Below are positions 1 through 5,667 of a DNA stretch of 6,453 bases, piece after piece. Origin of the DNA: VFZS01 sp964353255 (GTDB lineage: Bacteria > Acidobacteriota > Terriglobia > Bryobacterales > Bryobacteraceae); the NCBI GenBank assembly GCA_964353255.1, contig CAYGVJ010000200.1, forward strand, positions 1 to 6,453, given 5' to 3'. Below the pieces are notes generated by a model that did no database searches, had not been told where the DNA came from, and saw only the letters and a program-made list of their open reading frames with translations. Position numbers and translations under genes: made by a program. Positions within the stretch are counted from its first letter, which is position 1. Each line of letters starts with the position of its first letter.

Positions 1-1514
1 TCACGCGGGAGCGCATCCTCAAGCGGCTGGTGGAGATTCTCTACGAGCGCAACGACGCGGACTTCAAGCGCGGCACGTTCCGCGTGCGCGGCGACGTGAT
101 CGAGCTCTGTCCCACCTACGACGACTACGCCTACCGCATCGAGTTGTGGGGCGACGAGATCGAGAGCCTCTCTCAGATCGACCCGCTGCTGGGCCAGGTG
201 CGCCAGACCTACCTGCGGCTGCCCATCTACCCCAAGTCGCACTACGTGATGACCGAGCAGACGCGCGAGCAGGCCCTGGCCTCGATCGAGAAGGAGCTGG
301 AGTGGCGGCACGCCGAACTGGAGCGGCAGGGCAAGCTGGTGGAGGCGCAGCGCCTGTGGCAGCGCACCCGGTTCGATCTGGAGATGATCCGCCAGATCGG
401 CTACTGCCACGGCATCGAGAACTACTCGCGGCACTTCTCGGGCCGCCTGCCGGGCCAGGCCCCGCCCACGCTGCTCGACTACTTGCCGCACGACGCGCTG
501 CTCATCCTCGATGAATGCCACCAGACCGTCCCCCAGCTTCACGGGATGTACCACGGCGACCGCTCGCGCAAGGAGACGCTGGTCGAGCACGGCTTCCGGC
601 TACCCAGCGCCCTGGACAACCGTCCGCTGACTTTCGAGGAATTCGAGAACCGCGTCACCCAGGTGATCTACGTTTCGGCCACCCCCGGCCCGTATGCGCT
701 GACGAAGTCGGCGGGCGTGGTCGTCGAGCAGGTCATCCGCCCCACCGGGTTGGTGGACCCGGAAGTCGAGGTGCGGCCCATCAAGGGGCAGGTGGATGAT
801 CTGCTGGGCGAGATCCGGCGGCGAGCCGAGCGCAACGAGCGTGTGCTGGTGACTACGCTCACCAAGCGCATGGCCGAGGACCTGGCCGAGTATTATTCCG
901 AGGTGGGCGTGCGCGCCGGCTACCTGCACTCGGAGGTCAGCACCCTGGACCGCGTAAAGATCCTGCGCGACCTGCGCCGGGGCGACTTCGAGACGCTGAT
1001 CGGGGTGAACCTGCTGCGCGAGGGCCTGGACCTGCCCGAGGTCTCCCTCGTTGCCATCCTGGACGCCGACAAGGAGGGCTTCCTGCGCTCCGCCGGCTCG
1101 CTCATTCAGACCATCGGCCGGGCGGCCCGCCACATCAACGGAAAAGCCATCTTGTATGCCGACCTGATGACCGACAGCATGCGCGCGGCGATCGAAGAGA
1201 CCAACCGCCGGCGCAAGATCCAGAGGGACTATAACGAGGCCAACCAGATCACGCCGCAGTCGATCATCAAGCCCATCGACATGAGCCTGGTGGCGGTGGC
1301 CGAGGGCGACTACGTCACCGTGCCGCTGGAAGAGGAGCCGGAGGTCGAGGCGCTCGCACCCGAGCAGCTCGGACGCTACGTGGCCGAACTCGAGGAGAAG
1401 ATGCGGGAGGCCGCCCGCAAGTTCGAGTTCGAGCGCGCGGCCCAGCTCCGCGACCGCCTCAAGGCGCTGCGCGCCCGCGCCTTGGAGTCCCTGGAGCCCG
1501 CCGCCAGTCCATGA
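1..1514 (+). CDS. uvrB: UvrABC system protein B (excinuclease subunit B), 5'-truncated by window edge
   Basis: UvrB is the helicase-like damage-verification subunit of bacterial nucleotide excision repair. It is loaded by UvrA and then recruits UvrC for incision, in the cytoplasm. The reading frame is open from base 3 and ends with TGA at 1512-1514, giving about 503 residues. Whole UvrB is usually 660-680 residues, so roughly 160 N-terminal residues (Walker A P-loop and the DNA-clamping beta-hairpin) lie off the left edge. Visible in order: the UvrA-binding domain (RGTFRVRGDVIEL near the start, IENYSRHFSGR near 415-447), the DEAD-like motif written DECH at 510-521, GDRSRKETLVEHGFRLPSAL, the YVSATPG motif near 670, TTLTKRMAEDLAEYY, GVNLLREGLDLPEVS, and motif VI QTIGRAAR at 1107-1130. 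A C-terminal UVR domain (ELEEKMREAARKFEFERAAQ, about 1386-1482) contacts UvrC. Identity is very secure. The usual DESH/DEAH serine or alanine is cysteine here. Confidence 0.98.
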   Translation, partial: TRERILKRLVEILYERNDADFKRGTFRVRGDVIELCPTYDDYAYRIELWGDEIESLSQIDPLLGQVRQTYLRLPIYPKSHYVMTEQTREQALASIEKELEWRHAELERQGKLVEAQRLWQRTRFDLEMIRQIGYCHGIENYSRHFSGRLPGQAPPTLLDYLPHDALLILDECHQTVPQLHGMYHGDRSRKETLVEHGFRLPSALDNRPLTFEEFENRVTQVIYVSATPGPYALTKSAGVVVEQVIRPTGLVDPEVEVRPIKGQVDDLLGEIRRRAERNERVLVTTLTKRMAEDLAEYYSEVGVRAGYLHSEVSTLDRVKILRDLRRGDFETLIGVNLLREGLDLPEVSLVAILDADKEGFLRSAGSLIQTIGRAARHINGKAILYADLMTDSMRAAIEETNRRRKIQRDYNEANQITPQSIIKPIDMSLVAVAEGDYVTVPLEEEPEVEALAPEQLGRYVAELEEKMREAARKFEFERAAQLRDRLKALRARALESLEPAASP

Positions 1515-1519
1515 AGGGC

Positions 1520-1551
1520 CTCGTGCTAAACTGTACACAGATGAGCACAAG
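1520..1551. promoter_or_regulatory. 32-bp imperfect dyad, candidate TA autoregulatory operator
   Basis: The 43-bp gap between uvrB and the antitoxin start contains an inverted repeat centred between 1535 and 1536. The outer arms are CTCGTGCT (1520-1527) and AGCACAAG (1544-1551), which pair at 7 of 8 positions. The inner arms are CTGT (1531-1534) and ACAG (1537-1540). Overall 12 of 16 symmetric positions match. Ribbon-helix-helix antitoxins bind such dyads as pairs of dimers to repress their own promoter, so this is the natural operator for the downstream pair. A weak -10-like TAAACT (1527-1532) lies inside it, but no good -35 is visible. No Shine-Dalgarno precedes the ATG at 1558. Operator role is inference from symmetry and position. 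Confidence 0.6.
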
Positions 1552-1557
1552 CCCCTT

Positions 1558-1815
1558 ATGACCACCACGCTGTCGGTTCGGATTGACGTCAAGGTGCGCA
1601 AGCGGCTGGAGGCGCTGGCCGCGAGCTCCAAGCGCTCCAAATCCTCCCTCGCCGCCGAGGCTATTGCCGCCTACGTCGAGGCGGCGGAGTGGCGACTCGG
1701 CGAGATCCAGGCGGGCATGAAAGACCTCGGGGAAGGCCGCACCGTGAGCCACGAGCGAGTTTCCAGGTGGCTGCGTTCCTGGGGCCAGCCCGACGAAACG
1801 AGCGCCCCGCAATGA
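1558..1815 (+). CDS. Ribbon-helix-helix (CopG/RelB/ParD-like) antitoxin
   Basis: An 85-residue protein. The N-terminal ribbon strand (TTTLSVRIDVKV, residues 2-13) is followed by two short helices (RKRLEALAASSKRSKSSLA, then EAIAAYVEAAEWRLGEIQAG), which is the ribbon-helix-helix DNA-binding layout. The C-terminal tail (GRTVSHERVSRWLRSWG) matches the toxin-wrapping segment common in RelB/ParD-type antitoxins. It should neutralise the adjacent toxin and, as dimers, repress transcription through the dyad just upstream. The ATG at 1558 is the only start that places the ribbon at the N-terminus. No clear ribosome-binding site precedes it. Its TGA (1813-1815) overlaps the toxin start in an ATGA, implying co-transcription and translational coupling. 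Family-level identity is solid. Whether to name it ParD, RelB or simply CopG-like cannot be decided by eye. Confidence 0.88.
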   Translation: MTTTLSVRIDVKVRKRLEALAASSKRSKSSLAAEAIAAYVEAAEWRLGEIQAGMKDLGEGRTVSHERVSRWLRSWGQPDETSAPQ

Positions 1816-2096
1816 GAATCGTCTGGTCGCGCCGGGCCCTGCGGCATCTGAGGCACCTCCGGAGCTACATCGCCCAGGAGAATCCGGACGCTGCCGCCCG
1901 CGTCGCCGAGAAGCTGCTTGCCGCCGTGGAGCTACTGGCTGTGCATCCCGACCTGGGCCGCCCCGGCCGGGTGGTCGGAACCGGCGAGCTAGTCGTCCCG
2001 GACACCCCTTATGTGATTCCCTATCGGGTTCGCGGCGCCCGCCTGGAGCTCATCGCCGTCTTTCACGGCCGGCAGAAGTGGCCCGCGCCCCTCTGA
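1812..2096 (+). CDS. Type II toxin, RelE/ParE family
   Basis: A 94-residue basic protein starting at the ATG that overlaps the antitoxin stop by four bases. A longer frame open from 1689 exists, but starting there would overlap the antitoxin heavily and add non-family sequence. The layout fits the RelE/ParE fold: a short first strand (MRIVWSRRAL), a helical hairpin (RHLRHLRSYIAQENPDAAAR, then VAEKLLAAVELLAVHPDLG), and a C-terminal sheet (VVPDTPYVIPYRV, LELIAVFHGRQKWP). The closing HGRQKWP corresponds to the HGxRxWP-like end typical of the family. Relatives either cleave ribosome-bound mRNA (RelE) or poison DNA gyrase (ParE). The pattern HPDLGRPGR plus a conserved VVPDTPYVIPYRV strand is commoner in the ParE-like annotated branch, but target choice is inference. 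No Shine-Dalgarno precedes the ATG, so translation probably depends on coupling to the antitoxin. Confidence 0.9.
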   Translation: MRIVWSRRALRHLRHLRSYIAQENPDAAARVAEKLLAAVELLAVHPDLGRPGRVVGTGELVVPDTPYVIPYRVRGARLELIAVFHGRQKWPAPL

Positions 2097-2130
2097 GCCG
2101 CACAACCCGGGTTTCCCAGGCGGCGCTCAG
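2093..2130 (+). terminator. Stem-loop spanning the toxin stop codon, possible terminator
   Basis: CTGAGC (2093-2098) pairs perfectly with GCTCAG (2125-2130). The stem can extend with CGC (2099-2101) against GCG (2120-2122) after a two-base bulge. The loop contains a second palindrome, AACCCGGGTT (2104-2113). It overlaps the toxin stop at 2094-2096. There is no following U-run (the next bases are CACGCCTTCT), so intrinsic termination is only possible, not shown; it could equally protect the 3' end of the mRNA. Confidence 0.3.
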
Positions 2131-2494
2131 CACGCCTTCTGCTTGCCGACCCCGTTCACGAGATCCGCTGTGAACCGGAGCCGCGGGCGTGCGGAAAAAA
2201 GAAGCCGTTTCGATTCTCCAGCCACCAGAGATAGCCGTAGAAACCGTCAGACCAGCGCGTACCATTCCTTTGTCCTTATCATAGGCGAGATCCGGGTGCC
2301 GGGTTCCCGGCCGCCTGGCGCTGCGCCGCCAGGCATACACATGGCACTCCGGTTTGCGTTCCGGCTAGCCTTCGGGCAGAGAGTATCTGGCTGCCGGCAT
2401 GGATTCAAACCACGATTCACGGCTCCAAAGGCCGCTGTCCTGCCAGGGGTGAGCCTCCGGCGTCTTGATCGAGGTGAACCGCTCCGCCTGACCG
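2097..2494. other. Convergent intergenic region without a supported gene
   Basis: About 400 bp lie between the toxin (plus strand) and the DUF5916 gene (minus strand), which converge here. A plus-strand frame open from 2143 to 2565 (140 codons) overlaps the end of the DUF5916 gene. Its composition is dominated by R, P, S and G with no recognisable domain, and no ribosome-binding site is evident, so I do not call it. The stretch holds the hairpin pair at 2298-2334 and an 8-bp palindrome TGCCGGCA at 2392-2399. No terminator with a T-run was found for the DUF5916 gene. Confidence 0.6.
2298..2334. repeat. Two adjacent GC-rich inverted repeats between converging genes
   Basis: GCCGGG (2298-2303) and CCCGGC (2306-2311) form a 14-bp palindrome with a two-base centre. 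Directly beside it, GCCTGGCG (2313-2320) pairs perfectly over 8 bp with CGCCAGGC (2327-2334) around a six-base loop. Each is stable on either strand, and the position between converging genes suits a two-way transcription block or a REP-like mRNA-end element. Neither strand shows a T-run after the stem. The hairpins are seen directly; their role is inferred. Confidence 0.45.
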
Positions 2495-4714
2495 TCAGAA
2501 CCGGAACAGGTAGCTCAGCTTCACGAACACCTGGCGCCCGGTGTTCAGGTTCGGGGAAGCCGTGAGCTGAAGATAGGGCGGCCGCAAGGGGTCGAACAAC
2601 AGATTTTCATAGATGTCGGTATAGCCCAGGTAGAAGGCCGTCCCTGGATGCAGGAGGTAGGTCAACAGGAAGTCGTAGCTCAGGCGCTTGGTGCGCTGTA
2701 AGTTCACCAGGGAGGCGTTGGGTAGAACGCCGCTGTAATCGACGATGGCGCGGAGAGAAAGTTCGCGATTGAACTGGTAGTTCAACTTGGAGCGCATAAT
2801 GTGGTTGTTGTAGACGGCCAGGCCGGGGCGGGTTCGCAGGTGGCTGTAGATGTATCGCTCGTCAAGCCGGAGCCGGGGCGTGGGCCGCAGGGTTACGCTC
2901 AAGCTGCCGTACCGCGAATCGGCCAGGAACGGCGCGTAACCAGAGGCCGGGTAGTAGTTGATCGCGGAGCCGTGAGTGTAAAGGCTTTCGACCGCCAGCC
3001 AGCGGAACCACTCGCTTGTCAGGATGTAGTTGTTGCCCGCCTTGCGGAAACCCCGCCCCTTGTACAGCTCGAAGGCCTCGGTGCGGCTGAAGGTGAAACC
3101 CGTGAGCCGCGTGAATTGCATGTTCCACTCGAAGTCCACTTCCCAGTCCTGCGCCTGCCCGCGGCGGTTCCAGTTTCCCAGCGCGACGATCGCCGGACCG
3201 AAGTTGACCAGCGCTCTCTTCTCCCGCCACCACTTGTAAGCCAGCCGGTTCTTGAACTCGCGGATGTCGGTGCGGGTAATGAATCCGAGATCGGCGCGGA
3301 ACTCCGGGCTGCGATCGGTGTAAGTGGAGTAGTACTGAACCTTGCGGTCCGAGCGGCTGAGCCGGGCGTAGTAAGCGTTGCCGGAATGCCTGCGGCCTGC
3401 GACCGGTTGCGTTTGGCTGGTGACGGCCTGCCCCGTGAGGAAGAAGCCGCGGTTCAGATGCAGCCGGGCGTCGAGCGAGGCGACGCGGTTGTAGCCGGAG
3501 GAGAACTCCCGGTCGGTGCCAAAAAAGCGGACATGGGAGTCCTTAAACAGATCGCGTTGCAGGCTCACGACCACGTCGGTGGCGCGGCGGCCATACAGTG
3601 AGTCGGAAGCGGCGACCATTTTTCCGGGCGCGCGATCGTCGGCGGCCAGGAGGCCGATTCCCCAGCGCCCGACTTTACCCGTGAGCCGCACGCCGTACTC
3701 CGGATCCACGATGCGGCGGGAGAAGAACAGGTTCTGCGGCGTGTTGAAGTACGAGGCGTTCTCGATGAAGAAGGGACGCCGCTCCGGGTAGAACACCTCG
3801 AAGCGCTGGTTGACCGTCACCTGGGGCTCGTCGGATTCCACCTGGCTGAAATCCGGGTTGAGCGTCAGGTCCAGCGTGAGCGCGTCCCTGATGACCGCCT
3901 TGCCGTCGATGCCGCCGCGGAAGTCCGGTTCCGTGACCATCTGCGGCGGGCCGCCCACCGGCCGGTCCAGGTAGCGGGCGCCCGAGAAAAGCCCGTAGGG
4001 GATGAACTGGATGTTCCTGCCGGGCGAGATATTCTCCAGGCCGTCCAGGTGTCCGAACTGCGCCACGAACTGCGGCAGCTTGCGCCGGGTGACGGCGGGC
4101 CACATGGAGAATTCGTTGTTGCGGTTGATGAAGCGGCCCAGAACCACGCCCCAGCGCTGCTTGGGCGTGTCGGGGAAACGAAGCGTCCGGAAAGGGACGG
4201 TAATCAGCACCACGTAGCCGTCGGCGGTGATCTTGGCTTCGGTGTACCAGAGGCCCTCCCAACTGAAGTCGTCTCCGTAGCCGTCCGTGGTGACGCCGTC
4301 GAACTGGATGGCGTAGGGATTGACGTCGAACCAGTAGGCGTGCAGGTGATCGTGGAACGTATCGATGTTGATGGTGACGCGGTCGTCGGTGAGGATCTGC
4401 TTCCGCTTCGCCACGCGGGCGCGGATCAGCCTGGGGTCGTCCTTGGCGATGAAGGCGACGTAGAGGTGCTTGTCGTCGTAGGAGAGAAAGGCGGTCGTGG
4501 GCTGGCTCACCGGAACGCCATCGCCGGGATCCATCTGGCGGAAATCCGTGACCGTGAGTTCCGCCTCGCGCGGCGTGCCGTTGAGAAAATCGGCCAGTTT
4601 TGGCGCCCGTGACACGCGAGGGATACGAAGGGCGGGCGTCGCGTCCGGCTGAGCGAAACAGGCCACGGAGAAAAGGCCGAAGAACAGGAGACTCGAACGT
4701 GGCGTCAATTCCAA
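2495..4714 (-). CDS. DUF5916 outer-membrane beta-barrel protein with N-terminal CBM9-like domain
   Basis: A 739-residue predicted outer-membrane protein of unknown substrate. Residues 1-21 form a signal peptide (hydrophobic LLFFGLFSVACFA; likely cleavage after residue 18 or 21). Residues about 30-220 look like the carbohydrate-binding-module-9-like beta-sandwich (AFLSYDDKHLYVAFIAKDD, DDRVTINIDTF, YWFDVNPYAIQFDG, WYTEAKI). The DUF5916 signature lies at about 268-323 (GGIDGKAVIRDALTLDLTL, NPDFSQVESDEPQVTVNQRF, YPERRPFFIENASYF). The rest alternates aromatic strands and turns, as in a barrel, and the protein ends LSYLFRF; a terminal phenylalanine is the usual recognition signal for the BAM complex. 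Length fits the family. The start is unusual: an in-frame TGA lies two codons upstream, so only TTG at 4714 or TTG at 4708 can serve, and no Shine-Dalgarno is seen. It is divergent from the second TA module and has no operon partner here. Ligand and function are not known; CBM9-like does not prove sugar binding. Confidence 0.92.
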   Translation of the reverse strand: MELTPRSSLLFFGLFSVACFAQPDATPALRIPRVSRAPKLADFLNGTPREAELTVTDFRQMDPGDGVPVSQPTTAFLSYDDKHLYVAFIAKDDPRLIRARVAKRKQILTDDRVTINIDTFHDHLHAYWFDVNPYAIQFDGVTTDGYGDDFSWEGLWYTEAKITADGYVVLITVPFRTLRFPDTPKQRWGVVLGRFINRNNEFSMWPAVTRRKLPQFVAQFGHLDGLENISPGRNIQFIPYGLFSGARYLDRPVGGPPQMVTEPDFRGGIDGKAVIRDALTLDLTLNPDFSQVESDEPQVTVNQRFEVFYPERRPFFIENASYFNTPQNLFFSRRIVDPEYGVRLTGKVGRWGIGLLAADDRAPGKMVAASDSLYGRRATDVVVSLQRDLFKDSHVRFFGTDREFSSGYNRVASLDARLHLNRGFFLTGQAVTSQTQPVAGRRHSGNAYYARLSRSDRKVQYYSTYTDRSPEFRADLGFITRTDIREFKNRLAYKWWREKRALVNFGPAIVALGNWNRRGQAQDWEVDFEWNMQFTRLTGFTFSRTEAFELYKGRGFRKAGNNYILTSEWFRWLAVESLYTHGSAINYYPASGYAPFLADSRYGSLSVTLRPTPRLRLDERYIYSHLRTRPGLAVYNNHIMRSKLNYQFNRELSLRAIVDYSGVLPNASLVNLQRTKRLSYDFLLTYLLHPGTAFYLGYTDIYENLLFDPLRPPYLQLTASPNLNTGRQVFVKLSYLFRF

Positions 4715-4720
4715 ATCATA
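4715..4720 (-). promoter_or_regulatory. -10-like TATGAT abutting the DUF5916 start
   Basis: On the minus strand the six bases immediately before the TTG at 4714 read TATGAT, one mismatch from the TATAAT consensus. A start of transcription about seven bases on would fall at 4708, exactly at the second possible TTG, implying a leaderless message. No TTGACA-like -35 lies at the usual distance (the bases there read CGTGAG), so this may be chance. Confidence 0.25.
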
Positions 4721-4731
4721 TCAGGGGGGAG

Positions 4732-4747
4732 GGCGCGCTCACGCGCC
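4732..4747. promoter_or_regulatory. GGCGCG hairpin upstream of the DUF5916 gene
   Basis: GGCGCG (4732-4737) pairs perfectly with CGCGCC (4742-4747) around the loop CTCA. It lies 17 bases upstream of the TTG at 4714. If transcription of the DUF5916 gene starts farther upstream, this would sit in its 5' leader and could affect translation. Alternatively it is simply a GC-rich dyad in the shared control region. Confidence 0.3.
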
Positions 4748-4757
4748 GTGCACGGAG

Positions 4758-4804
4758 ACAAAACCTGTTTTCGAACCTCTTCTCCACCCCGACAACGCTG
4801 TTTT
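4758..4804. repeat. Short direct repeat ACAA..CTGTTTT in the divergent control region
   Basis: ACAA at 4758-4761 with CTGTTTT at 4765-4771 recurs as ACAA at 4792-4795 with CTGTTTT at 4798-4804. The CTGTTTT units are 33 bp apart, about three helical turns. The first copy is also part of a 12-bp palindrome, AAAAC-CT-GTTTT (4760-4771). The location between diverging genes suggests a possible regulator binding site. AT-rich composition here makes chance likely. Confidence 0.25.
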
Positions 4805-4834
4805 GCCAGTCGCTCCTCGGGTAGGGGCCGGCGG

Positions 4835-4868
4835 ATGCCACTACATCCCTGCCATGATTGCGTGGCAT
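4835..4868. promoter_or_regulatory. 34-bp imperfect dyad, candidate operator of the MazE/MazF-like pair
   Basis: Perfect 7-bp arms ATGCCAC (4835-4841) and GTGGCAT (4862-4868) are centred between 4851 and 4852. Additional symmetric matches occur at 4845-4847 against 4856-4858 and at the central GC; 11 of 17 positions match in all. A third related half-site, TGCCATG, lies at 4850-4856. The right arm overlaps the -10-like CATAAT at 4866-4871, so a bound antitoxin would block RNA polymerase. Antitoxin autorepression is standard for this class; the assignment here is inference. Confidence 0.55.
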
Positions 4869-4871
4869 AAT
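4866..4871 (+). promoter_or_regulatory. -10-like CATAAT for the mazE/mazF-like operon
   Basis: CATAAT differs from TATAAT at one base. Transcription would begin near 4877-4879, leaving a short leader with AGGCGG (4881-4886) as ribosome-binding site, four bases before the ATG at 4891. The -35 region is poor (TACATC, 4842-4847, at 18-bp spacing). It overlaps the in-frame ATG at 4870, which argues against that earlier start. Confidence 0.4.
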
Positions 4872-4890
4872 GGAGGCCAGAGGCGGTTCC

Positions 4891-5148
4891 ATGAAAAATT
4901 TCCACCTTCCTCTTCCTGAAGGAACCTACGCCGAACTCCGTGCCGAGGCAGAACGGGTCCAACTGCCCGCAACAACCGTAGCTCGGGAGGCAATCGCACT
5001 CTGGCTTCGCGCCAGAAAGAAAGTGGAAAGGCACAACGCGATTGCGGCATACGCGGCAGAGATGGCCGGCACGCCATTCGACCTGGATCCCAGCCTGGAA
5101 TCGGCCGCGATCGAACAGTTGATGAAATGGGACCGGGAGGCAAGATGA
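4891..5148 (+). CDS. MazE-like / ribbon-helix-helix antitoxin
   Basis: An 85-residue antitoxin paired with the MazF-like toxin that follows. The start at ATG 4891 is preferred over in-frame TTG 4858 or ATG 4870. It has AGGCGG four bases upstream, it places the beta-strand KNFHLPLP at the N-terminus, and the earlier starts fall in or before the -10 element. After the strand come two helices (GTYAELRAEAERVQ; PATTVAREAIALWLRARKKVERHNAI), giving a ribbon-helix-helix DNA-binding unit. The acidic C-terminal stretch (AAEMAGTPFDLDPSLESAAI) is of the kind that threads across a MazF dimer. Its TGA at 5146-5148 overlaps the toxin ATG. It probably represses its own promoter through the dyad at 4835-4868. 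The call rests on the partner gene as well as the fold. It is a RHH-type partner rather than the AbrB-type fold of E. coli MazE. Confidence 0.85.
   Translation: MKNFHLPLPEGTYAELRAEAERVQLPATTVAREAIALWLRARKKVERHNAIAAYAAEMAGTPFDLDPSLESAAIEQLMKWDREAR
5135..5140 (+). promoter_or_regulatory. Ribosome-binding site GGGAGG of the MazF-like toxin
   Basis: GGGAGG inside the last codons of the antitoxin ends four bases before ATG 5145. It fixes the toxin start there rather than at the upstream in-frame ATG 5127, which would add the non-family residues MGPGGK. In contrast to the first TA module, this toxin has its own site. Confidence 0.7.
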
Positions 5149-5492
5149 GACGGGGTGAGATCTACTGGGCGGATCTCCTGCCCCGCTCAGGGGCGGAGCA
5201 GACGGGGCGCCGTCGGGTCATACTGGTGTCCGCCGATGGCTTCAACCAGACAGCCGGGTGGAGATCCGTCCTCGTGGTTCCGATGTCTACATCGATTACG
5301 CAAGCCAGACGCGGGCCTACCCTGGTCGAGATCCCCAGGGGTGTCGCGGGCCTTTCTAAGACCAGCATCGCCGTATGCCATCAAGTTACGACGCTGGACC
5401 GAGCGAAACTCACGAAACGGATCGGCACGTTGCCAGCGGACCTCATCGAAGACCTCGGGAGCGGTCTAAAGGCCGCTCTGGACCTGGATTGA
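5145..5492 (+). CDS. Type II toxin, MazF/PemK family endoribonuclease
   Basis: A 115-residue protein of the MazF/PemK (CcdB-like fold) family, whose members cleave single-stranded RNA at short specific sequences and so stop translation. Family landmarks in order: RRGEIYWADL (residues 2-11), the loop GAEQTGRRR (16-24) with the acidic E18 and basic R23 expected at the active site, VILVSADGFN (25-34), the strand VLVVPMSTS (42-50), GLSKTSIAVCHQVTTLDR (69-86), and IGTLPADL near the C-terminus. Length is typical (110-120). The normal GxRP turn reads GRRR, so the usual proline at residue 24 is arginine. The gene overlaps the antitoxin by ATGA and carries its own GGGAGG site. RNA target sequence cannot be read from the protein. 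Transcription is probably from the promoter near 4866 only. Confidence 0.93.
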   Translation: MRRGEIYWADLLPRSGAEQTGRRRVILVSADGFNQTAGWRSVLVVPMSTSITQARRGPTLVEIPRGVAGLSKTSIAVCHQVTTLDRAKLTKRIGTLPADLIEDLGSGLKAALDLD

Positions 5493-5522
5493 CTCGTTTT
5501 GCCGACGAACGTAGCCGAAGTT

Positions 5523-5537
5523 GGAAAGTCGCTTTCC
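5523..5537 (+). terminator. Hairpin downstream of the mazF-like gene, weak terminator candidate
   Basis: GGAAAG (5523-5528) pairs perfectly with CTTTCC (5532-5537) around the loop TCG, 30 bases after the toxin stop. It overlaps the CCTGGGCCCCCAGG palindrome by two bases, so two alternative structures compete. No T-run follows, so termination is only possible. Confidence 0.3.
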
Positions 5538-5549
5538 TGGGCCCCCAGG
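5536..5549. repeat. Palindrome CCTGGG-CC-CCCAGG, copy 1
   Basis: A 14-base element with perfect 6-bp arms around CC. A second copy with the same arms and centre AG lies at 5668-5681, 132 bp away. It could be a protein-binding site or a remnant repeat; function unknown. Confidence 0.45.
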
Positions 5550-5667
5550 CATTGGCTCCCCACCCTGGATACATTTCGAACTCTGGTGGCCGTCGGAGCC
5601 TAGCGTTCGAACCCGTTAGGTGCTTGGAAACGCTTAAGTTAATGTGTAGAGGGTGCCTTTTATCCAG

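Noticed and set aside
600..1640. 346-codon open frame on the minus strand opposite uvrB and the antitoxin start
   Set aside because: It is a shadow of the high-GC uvrB gene on the opposite strand, with low-complexity L/R/G/A/H-rich composition and no domain.
2400..2416. GGATTCAAACC resembling a tRNA T-loop
   Set aside because: The T54 position is A, the flanking stem has a mismatch and no D-loop or anticodon arm lies upstream at tRNA spacing.
2143..2565. 140-codon plus-strand frame in the convergent gap
   Set aside because: It overlaps the 3' end of the DUF5916 gene, has R/P/S-rich composition, no ribosome-binding site and no family I recognise.
2801..3601. 266-codon plus-strand frame inside the DUF5916 gene
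   Set aside because: It lies entirely antisense to a strongly supported protein and reads as valine/glutamate/arginine-rich shadow sequence.
4652..4666. SVAC near residue 19 of the DUF5916 protein as a lipobox
   Set aside because: The -3 residue is serine rather than leucine, and a barrel ending in phenylalanine is normally exported by signal peptidase I; a lipoprotein is less likely.
5599..5620. CCTAGCG - TTCGAACC - CGTTAGG stem-loop resembling a tRNA T-arm, a possible attachment site or tRNA remnant
   Set aside because: The loop is eight bases rather than seven when the stem is paired. There is no matching acceptor stem, D-arm or CCA nearby, so neither a tRNA nor a tRNA-derived attachment site is supported.
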